This document shows, piece after piece, positions 5,485 to 10,085 of a stretch of 11,793 nucleotides of DNA. Made by a program: the position numbers and the translations under genes. Positions within the stretch are counted from its first letter, which is position 1; the number at the start of each line of letters is the position of its first letter. The stretch is from Aquifex aeolicus (lineage in GTDB: Bacteria > Aquificota > Aquificia > Aquificales > Aquificaceae), in the NCBI GenBank assembly GCA_011375045.1, contig DRNB01000068.1, forward strand, positions 1 through 11,793, given 5' to 3'. A model generated the notes under the pieces. That model did not search any database, was not told the origin of the DNA, and saw nothing but the letters and a program-made list of their open reading frames with translations.

Positions 5485-5491
5485 CGACGAT

Positions 5492-6250
5492 ATGGGAGGC
5501 AAGCTCATTTACGAATCCCCTGATCACAGGGTCTACCTCTTTGAAGAGCTTACACCCGCAAGTGCGGTGCAGGCTAACCAGTATCTCATCGTCCACAGGG
5601 ACGAGGCTATGCTCCTGGATCCCGGAGGGCACAAGGTTCAGTCGAAGCTCTTCTCCGATCTGTGCTCCCTCGTTCAGCCGAAGCGGATAGGGCACATATT
5701 CCTCTCCCATCAGGATCCTGACGTGGTGGCAAGCATAAACTACTGGCTCATGACGACCCCTGCCAAGGCTTATATCTCGGAGCTGTGGATAAGGTTTCTT
5801 CCCCACTTCGGTCTGGACTCGAAGATGGAGGGAAGGGTTGTTCCCATAGGGGACAGGGGGATGAGCATAACCCTCGGGGGGGACTGTGATCTCCACGTAA
5901 TACCCGCTCACTTCCTTCACTCTCCTGGAAACTTCCACGTTTACGATCCCGTTTCGAAGATACTGTTTTCGGGAGATCTGGGCGCCTCTCTGGGTCAGGA
6001 CTACTTCTTCGTGGAGGACTTCGACTCCCACATCCGCTTCATAGAGAAGTTCCACAAAAGATACATGGCTTCCAACAGAGCCATGAGGGTGTGGGCTAAG
6101 GCTATCAGAAAGCTCGATGTGGAGACAATAGCGCCCCAGCACGGAGCCATCTTCAAGGGAAGGCATCTCGTCGAACGCTTTCTGGACTGGGCTGAAAATC
6201 TGGAGTGCGGAGTTGATCTGATCTCTGAAAGGGATTATACTTTACCCTGA
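5492..6250 (+). CDS. ODP-family diiron metallo-beta-lactamase-fold protein
   Basis: A 252-residue cytoplasmic protein with the metallo-beta-lactamase fold as found in flavodiiron proteins, but without their flavodoxin domain. The diiron ligands are visible: SHQDPD gives His73, Asp75 and Asp77; HSPGNFH gives His143 (or His148); SGDLGAS gives Asp162; APQHG gives His217. HxDxD in place of HxExDH, and the block after LDPGG, are what I associate with the ODP (oxygen-binding diiron protein) subfamily, members of which bind O2 in bacterial sensors. It could act as an O2/NO sensor or scavenger, or as a reductase using an outside electron donor. It leads the copper cluster; its TGA shares an A with the sco1 ATG. 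A promoter and a palindromic operator lie just upstream. Fold and metal site are sure, activity is not. Confidence 0.85.
   Translation: MGGKLIYESPDHRVYLFEELTPASAVQANQYLIVHRDEAMLLDPGGHKVQSKLFSDLCSLVQPKRIGHIFLSHQDPDVVASINYWLMTTPAKAYISELWIRFLPHFGLDSKMEGRVVPIGDRGMSITLGGDCDLHVIPAHFLHSPGNFHVYDPVSKILFSGDLGASLGQDYFFVEDFDSHIRFIEKFHKRYMASNRAMRVWAKAIRKLDVETIAPQHGAIFKGRHLVERFLDWAENLECGVDLISERDYTLP
6213..6241 (+). promoter_or_regulatory. Candidate internal promoter for sco1
   Basis: TTGATC (6213-6218) and TATACT (6236-6241) are separated by exactly 17 nt, inside the last codons of the ODP gene. The -10 ends 8 nt before the sco1 ATG, so a transcript from here would be leaderless or nearly so. This would allow the copper chaperones to be made when the upstream promoter is shut. 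Confidence 0.45.
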
Positions 6251-6834
6251 TGCGTTTCCCCCTGTTAGTAATTGTTCCCTTTCTGGCGATTTCCCTGCTG
6301 AGCTGTGAGAGAAAGGAGAAGTTCCACGGAACGGTTTACGACAAGCCCGCGGAGGAGTTCTGCCTGACCAACTGGCGGGAGGGTAGCGAGAGGAAGGTCT
6401 GCCTCTCCGACTTCAGGGGCAAGGTTGTAATGATCTTCTTCGGGTACACCCACTGTCCTGACGTGTGCCCCACCGCCCTTCAGGTGCTCGCCGAAACGTT
6501 GAAGCTTCTTCCGGAGGCGGACAGGGGTAAGGTTCAGGTTCTCTTTATAACCGTAGATCCCGAAAGGGACGGTCCTGAGATAACCCAGAAATACGCCGAG
6601 TATTTTCACCCCTCCTTCCTCGGGCTGACGGGATCCCCCGAGGAGATAAAGAAGGTAGCCAAGGACTATATGGTTTACTACGGTAAGGTCGAGGGGCAAT
6701 CGGAAGGTGGATACTTGGTGGACCATACGGCGCTTATATATCTGATCGACCAGAAGGGAAATCTGAAGCTCCTTTACCCCTCGATGAGACAGAAGCCCGA
6801 GCTCATAGCGGAAGACCTGAAAAAGCTTCTCTGA
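6250..6834 (+). CDS. sco1: SCO1/SenC copper chaperone lipoprotein
   Basis: A 194-residue thioredoxin-fold protein that binds copper and helps build the CuA site of cytochrome c oxidase in the periplasm. A lipoprotein signal ends in the lipobox LLSC, so Cys19 is the expected lipidated residue. The copper ligands are in THCPDVCP (Cys69 and Cys73, CxxxC) and DHT (His159). FRGKVVMIFFGYTHC (55-69) and LFITVDPERDGPE (98-110) are standard family blocks. Unusual here are two more cysteines, C38 and C51, in the N-terminal beta hairpin (EEFCLT and KVCLSD), close enough to form a disulfide. It overlaps the ODP stop by one base and is followed, 11 nt after its stop, by the PCu(A)C gene, a common partner. 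Confidence 0.93.
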   Translation: MRFPLLVIVPFLAISLLSCERKEKFHGTVYDKPAEEFCLTNWREGSERKVCLSDFRGKVVMIFFGYTHCPDVCPTALQVLAETLKLLPEADRGKVQVLFITVDPERDGPEITQKYAEYFHPSFLGLTGSPEEIKKVAKDYMVYYGKVEGQSEGGYLVDHTALIYLIDQKGNLKLLYPSMRQKPELIAEDLKKLL

Positions 6835-6845
6835 GGAGGTTCGGA

Positions 6846-7271
6846 ATGGCTTTTCTTTTATCTCTGCTTGTCCTCTCCGGCTTGCTCTTCGCAGAGCCCC
6901 ACATAGTAATCGAGGAAGCGTGGGTGCGGGCTGTTCCGCCCGTTTCCAAGATGAGCGCCGCCTTCTTCCGGATAAGAAACACGGGCGACGAGGACGACTA
7001 TCTGATCGCGGTCAGGAGCCCAGCTTCCCGAAAAGCGGAGATCCACACCACCCTGATCGAGGACGGCACAATGAGGATGCGCAGGCTCAGGGAGGTCAGG
7101 GTGCCGGCGGGGGAAGCGGTGGAGTTCAGACCCATGGGCAGGCACGTGATGCTCATAGATCTCAAGAGGTCCCTCAGGGAGGGGGACAGGGTTCGGCTGA
7201 CGCTCGTGTTCAGGAAGAGCGGGGAGATCTCCGTGGAGGCAAGGGTCAGAAAGGTCAGGATGATGCACTGA
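6846..7271 (+). CDS. Periplasmic copper chaperone PCu(A)C (DUF461)
   Basis: A 141-residue exported protein with a signal peptide (hydrophobic 3-15, likely cleavage after Ala16) and a cupredoxin-like fold. The Cu(I) site H-x10-M-x21-H-x-M is matched exactly: His67, Met78, His100 and Met102. Other family marks are EEAWVRAVPP (23-32) and SAAFFRIRNTG (37-47). PCu(A)C delivers Cu(I) to the CuA site of oxidase subunit II, alone or with SCO proteins. A strong ribosome site GAGGAGG overlaps the sco1 stop, 6 nt before the ATG. Its TGA overlaps the ATG of the next gene by one base. The tail ends KVRMMH, where the two Met and the His could add weak metal binding. Confidence 0.92.
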   Translation: MAFLLSLLVLSGLLFAEPHIVIEEAWVRAVPPVSKMSAAFFRIRNTGDEDDYLIAVRSPASRKAEIHTTLIEDGTMRMRRLREVRVPAGEAVEFRPMGRHVMLIDLKRSLREGDRVRLTLVFRKSGEISVEARVRKVRMMH

Positions 7272-7717
7272 TGCTCCGGATCCTGCTTGTCCTGTTTCTG
7301 ATGCTGACCTCATGCACCGAGAGCGTTCACGAGGTAAAGCTCAGGGATACCTCCGGCAGAAGCGTTCCCCTCTCCCAGTTCAGGGGGAAACCGCTTGTGG
7401 TTTACGTCTGGAGCGGAACCTGCATCGGACACACCGAGGATCTGAGGGAGCTTGTGAAGCTGTATCCGAAGGTGCGCGAGCGCGCCGAGCTTATATCAGT
7501 GGCGGTTATGATGAGCCCTGGGGACGTGGAATCCTTCCTCCGCAAAGTGGAACTCGATCCGGATTACCCCATCCTCGCGGACGAGAAGGGGGAGTTTGCC
7601 CAGAAGGTTACCCTCGTTTTTCTGCCCGCGACGCTGATATTCGATGAGGAGGGCAGGCTTGTAGAGAGTTACCCCGGACTTCCTGAAAACTTACTCTCTC
7701 TTATACCTTCCCATTAA
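7271..7717 (+). CDS. Thioredoxin-fold (TlpA/peroxiredoxin-like) lipoprotein with a CxxH site
   Basis: A 148-residue product. A lipobox, LTSC, puts the lipid on Cys15. The rest is a short thioredoxin fold: VPLSQFRGKPLVVYVW (32-47), active loop W-S-G-T-C51-I-G-H54, a helix, an LISVAVM strand, and a proline (Pro119, FLPATLIFD) in the cis-Pro position. In TlpA/ResA the loop would be WCxxC; here the second Cys is His, leaving Cys51-x2-His54. Such a protein cannot be a normal dithiol reductase; it could bind copper or act through one thiol. The start ATG shares one A with the PCu(A)C stop, so the two are translationally coupled, and a role in oxidase copper-site assembly is likely. The 3' end overlaps the opposite-strand PEBP gene by 27 bp. 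The fold is fairly sure, the function inferred. Confidence 0.82.
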   Translation: MLRILLVLFLMLTSCTESVHEVKLRDTSGRSVPLSQFRGKPLVVYVWSGTCIGHTEDLRELVKLYPKVRERAELISVAVMMSPGDVESFLRKVELDPDYPILADEKGEFAQKVTLVFLPATLIFDEEGRLVESYPGLPENLLSLIPSH

Positions 7718-8215
7718 ATAACCCTCCCCCAGGATGTGTCCCCTCATCCTCTCCTCCACCTGCCTGCGTCCGGCGGAGGGGGGCAGATCGAGGGTTTCGA
7801 GATTCAGGGCGTAGATCTTGAAAAAGTAGCGGTGGTAGCCGTGCCCTTTTGGCGGACACGGTCCCCCGTAGCCTATGTAGCCGAAGTCGTTTACCCCCTG
7901 TTTGATGTTTCCCAGACGCTCCTTTTTGGGGAATCCTTCCTCCAGCTCCCGGATATCCGGAGGTATGTCGTAAACGACCCAGTGGGTAAAGGTTCCTATG
8001 GGGGCGTCCGGATCGTCCATTATGAGCACAAAGCTCTTCACCCCCTCGGGCACCTCAGACCAGCTCACAGGAGGGGAGACGTCCGCTCCGTCGCAGGTGT
8101 ATCTGACGGGTATGACCTCTCCCTCCCGGAAAGCCTTGCTCTCCACCTTCATAACCTTCCCTCCTGCCAGAGCTAAGCCGACACCGAGCAGACCCGGCAG
8201 TATGTAGGCGAGCAT
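7691..8215 (-). CDS. YbhB/YbcL-type PEBP family protein, exported
   Basis: A 174-residue phosphatidylethanolamine-binding-protein-like protein. Residues 1-18 are a signal peptide (LAYILPGLLGVGLALAGG), unlike cytoplasmic YbhB but like periplasmic YbcL. The pocket motifs are DDPDAP (67-72), THWVVYDIPP (77-86) and GPCPPKGHGYHRYFF (118-132). Cys41 and Cys120 are the only cysteines and could form a disulfide in the periplasm. The biochemical role of bacterial PEBPs is poorly known; ligand binding or protease/kinase modulation has been proposed for relatives. The start is supported by AGGGGAG just upstream and a TATAAT at 8233-8238. The gene is monocistronic, divergent from the small membrane gene and convergent with the CxxH gene. 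Confidence 0.9.
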   Translation of the reverse strand: MLAYILPGLLGVGLALAGGKVMKVESKAFREGEVIPVRYTCDGADVSPPVSWSEVPEGVKSFVLIMDDPDAPIGTFTHWVVYDIPPDIRELEEGFPKKERLGNIKQGVNDFGYIGYGGPCPPKGHGYHRYFFKIYALNLETLDLPPSAGRRQVEERMRGHILGEGYLMGRYKRE

Positions 8216-8232
8216 CTCTCCCCTGTTCTTCG

Positions 8233-8240
8233 ATTATAAT
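8233..8240. promoter_or_regulatory. Overlapping divergent -10 elements (TATAAT both ways)
   Basis: ATTATAAT reads TATAAT on the plus strand (8235-8240) and TATAAT on the minus strand (8233-8238). The minus copy would start the PEBP transcript near 8226, giving a leader of about 10 nt that includes the AGGGGAG ribosome site. The plus copy would start near 8247, inside the adjoining hairpin, toward the small membrane gene. Only one polymerase can use the site at a time. No clear -35 on either side. Confidence 0.45.
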
Positions 8241-8242
8241 AC

Positions 8243-8261
8243 AACCGCCCGCAGGGCGGTT
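8243..8261. repeat. GC-rich perfect inverted repeat in the divergent intergenic region
   Basis: AACCGCCC-GCA-GGGCGGTT has 8-bp perfect arms with a 3-nt loop. It sits between the divergent -10 pair and the small membrane gene. The right arm is followed by no T-run, so it is not a typical terminator. It may be an operator, or a 5' stem on the plus transcript if the TATAAT at 8235 is used. Confidence 0.5.
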
Positions 8262-8279
8262 CATAGCTCTCCAAGGGTG

Positions 8280-8285
8280 TAAATT
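8280..8285 (+). promoter_or_regulatory. -10-like element before the small membrane gene
   Basis: TAAATT lies exactly 7 nt before the ATG at 8293, the same spacing as TAAAAT before 339 and TAGAAT before 5406. No Shine-Dalgarno precedes the ATG. The surrounding AATTAATT makes chance matches easy, so this is weak on its own. Confidence 0.3.
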
Positions 8286-8292
8286 AATTCTT

Positions 8293-8433
8293 ATGGGTTT
8301 GATGGACAGAGACTATTACAGGGAGAAAAAGGAGGACAGGGGCGGGCTTCCCGGATGGTTCAGGAGGAACCCTCTGACAGCCGTCGCTCTCCTGCTTCTC
8401 CTCCTCTTCCTGATAGCTTACCTTGTGGGATGA
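8293..8433 (+). CDS. 46-residue single-span membrane protein coupled to UbiB
   Basis: A small open frame of 46 codons plus TGA. The N-terminus is very charged (MDRDYYREKKEDRGG), then GWFRRNP and a hydrophobic segment, LTAVALLLLLLFLIAYLVG, reaching the C-terminus: one transmembrane helix with the charged end most likely in the cytoplasm. Its TGA (8431-8433) overlaps the ATG of the UbiB gene (8430-8432) in the ATGA pattern, which is the main reason to believe it is real. A second ATG at 8302 would give a 43-residue form. No Shine-Dalgarno is seen for either. The reading frame of the downstream kinase is open through this region, so calling the kinase start too early would hide this gene. I do not recognise a family; a partner or regulator of the membrane-anchored kinase-like protein is a guess from position. 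Confidence 0.68.
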   Translation: MGLMDRDYYREKKEDRGGLPGWFRRNPLTAVALLLLLLFLIAYLVG

Positions 8434-10085
8434 TAGGACCCAGGCACGTAAAGAGGAAGGCTCAGATAGCCAAGATCCTTGCCAAGCACGGCTTTGGTTT
8501 CCTCGTGGACAAGGTCGGTCTGGGTAAGTTCGTTCCCTTCCACTGGGGGATACTGGGACACGGCAGGCGGGAGGCACCCTACTCCGGTCCTGAGCACCTC
8601 AGGCTGGCTTTCGAGGAGCTGGGGGCAACCTTCATAAAGCTGGGTCAGATACTCAGCACGAGACCCGATCTTGTTCCCGAGGAGTATATAGAGGAGCTGT
8701 CCCGCCTTCAGGACAGGATCCCTCCCTGTCCCGCCGAGGCGATCGAGAAGGTTATAGAGGAGGAGCTGGGCAGGCCGGTGGATCAGCTGTTCAGGAGCTT
8801 CGAGAGAACCTCCATAGCCTCCGCCTCCATAGGTCAGGTTCACAGGGCTGTTCTGCACAGCGGTGAGAGGGTCGTTGTCAAGGTTCAGAAGCCCGGCGTG
8901 GAGAAGCAGATAAAGCAGGATCTCGAGATCCTCGAGGAGCTTGTGAGGAGGATCTCCTCCCACTGGGAGATAGCTCAGCGCTGGGACGTGGAGGGGCTCT
9001 TCGAGGAGTTTGCCTACGTCCTGAGGAACGAGCTGGACTACGTGAGGGAGGGTAGAAACGCGGAGACCTTCAGACGAAACTTTCTCAGGGATGAAACGGT
9101 TTACATCCCTAAGGTTTACTGGGAGCTGACCACGCCGAAGGTTCTCGTTCTGGAGGAGCTTCAGGGGGTAAAGCTGACCGATGTGGAGGGGATAAGGAGT
9201 ATGGGTTACGATCCCCGAGAGCTTGCCCGCAGGGGCGCTTACCTGTATCTGAACATGTTCTTCAGAGACGGTTTCTTTCACGGGGATCCTCATCCGGGCA
9301 ACTTCTTCGTTCTCAGGGACGGACGCATAGGGATGGTCGATTTCGGTATGGTGGGCGTTCTGGACGATCTGAGGAGGGTGAACCTGCTCCAGCTCATCTA
9401 CGGGATAGCAAAAAACGATATGGCGCTTGTGATGGACGCCCTCTACGATCTCGGGATAAGGGGGGACGTGAAGAGGGAAAACATGCTCAGGAAGGAGTTC
9501 GAAGTTCTCTTCTCCTACTACTTCTTCCAGCCCCTCAGCGAGGTAAAGCTTTCGAAGGTCGTCAACGAGATCTTCAGACTCACCTACAGATACAGGATAA
9601 GCCTTCCCTCGGACCTTTTTCTCCTCCTCAAGACCATAGGGATGGCGGAGGGTCTGCTGATGAGTCTCGATCCGGAGTTCAGGATGATAAACGTTGCGGA
9701 GCCCTACGTAACGAGGACGAGGAGGATGCTCCTCTCCCCCCGCTTTATGGCGCGAAGGGTCGAGAGGAACGCCATAATACTCTCAAAAATGTTCATGGAA
9801 TCGCCGGAGAAGGTAAAACGCTTTGTGAACATGCTGGAGGGGGGAAAGGTGGAGTTCTCTGTCAGATACGAGGGAGAGAAGAGGTTTGTGAGCGATCTCA
9901 GGAAGGATATAAACAGACTCACCGTGAGCATCCTGACCTTAGCCTTCATCCTCTCCATGGCGCTTGTGGTTTCCGCCTACAAGCCCGATTTCTTCAGGGT
10001 GGAGTTCTTCCTCGCCCTTGTAGGGGGCGTTGCCCTGCTTTTCTTTGGAGGATTGATGCTTAAAGTGTTCAGGGAGGGAACCTGA
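8430..10085 (+). CDS. ubiB: UbiB/ABC1 family atypical kinase-like protein
   Basis: A 551-residue membrane-anchored protein of the ABC1/ADCK/UbiB family, needed for quinone synthesis in bacteria that make ubiquinone and thought to act as an ATPase or kinase on quinone-pathway proteins or lipids. The features are KLGQ (70-73, the family KxGQ motif), ASAS in the Ala-rich nucleotide loop (130-133), VVVKVQKPG with the ATP lysine Lys151, HGDPHPGN (284-291, catalytic-loop Asp and Asn), and DFG (304-306). The C-terminus has two hydrophobic helices (starting around LTVSILTLAFILSMALVVSA and FFLALVGGVALLFFGGLML). I chose the ATG at 8430, overlapping the small membrane gene's stop; an in-frame ATG at 8355 would add 25 residues that are not family-like. 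The quinone made by this organism cannot be told from the window, so its pathway role is inferred. The protease gene starts on the next base after its stop. Confidence 0.9.
   Translation: MIGPRHVKRKAQIAKILAKHGFGFLVDKVGLGKFVPFHWGILGHGRREAPYSGPEHLRLAFEELGATFIKLGQILSTRPDLVPEEYIEELSRLQDRIPPCPAEAIEKVIEEELGRPVDQLFRSFERTSIASASIGQVHRAVLHSGERVVVKVQKPGVEKQIKQDLEILEELVRRISSHWEIAQRWDVEGLFEEFAYVLRNELDYVREGRNAETFRRNFLRDETVYIPKVYWELTTPKVLVLEELQGVKLTDVEGIRSMGYDPRELARRGAYLYLNMFFRDGFFHGDPHPGNFFVLRDGRIGMVDFGMVGVLDDLRRVNLLQLIYGIAKNDMALVMDALYDLGIRGDVKRENMLRKEFEVLFSYYFFQPLSEVKLSKVVNEIFRLTYRYRISLPSDLFLLLKTIGMAEGLLMSLDPEFRMINVAEPYVTRTRRMLLSPRFMARRVERNAIILSKMFMESPEKVKRFVNMLEGGKVEFSVRYEGEKRFVSDLRKDINRLTVSILTLAFILSMALVVSAYKPDFFRVEFFLALVGGVALLFFGGLMLKVFREGT

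Noticed and set aside
5457..5491. Upstream ATGs for the ODP gene, including one within the palindrome.
   Set aside because: The GGAGGG site is correctly placed only for the ATG at 5492, and the added residues are not family-like.
5453..6166. A 237-codon minus-strand frame opposite the ODP gene.
   Set aside because: The opposite strand carries a protein with a full diiron site and a strong ribosome binding site; this frame has no motif and no ribosome site.
8243..8261. The GC-rich hairpin as a transcription terminator.
   Set aside because: No T-run follows on either strand, and it lies upstream of both flanking genes, not at a gene end.
8355..8429. An upstream in-frame ATG that would lengthen UbiB by 25 residues.
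   Set aside because: The extension (rich in Ser and Pro) is out of frame with the small membrane protein encoded there and unlike UbiB N-termini; the ATG at 8430 overlapping its stop is the better start.
8418..9293. A 291-codon minus-strand frame opposite ubiB.
   Set aside because: A shadow of the well-conserved UbiB coding sequence; no recognisable features.
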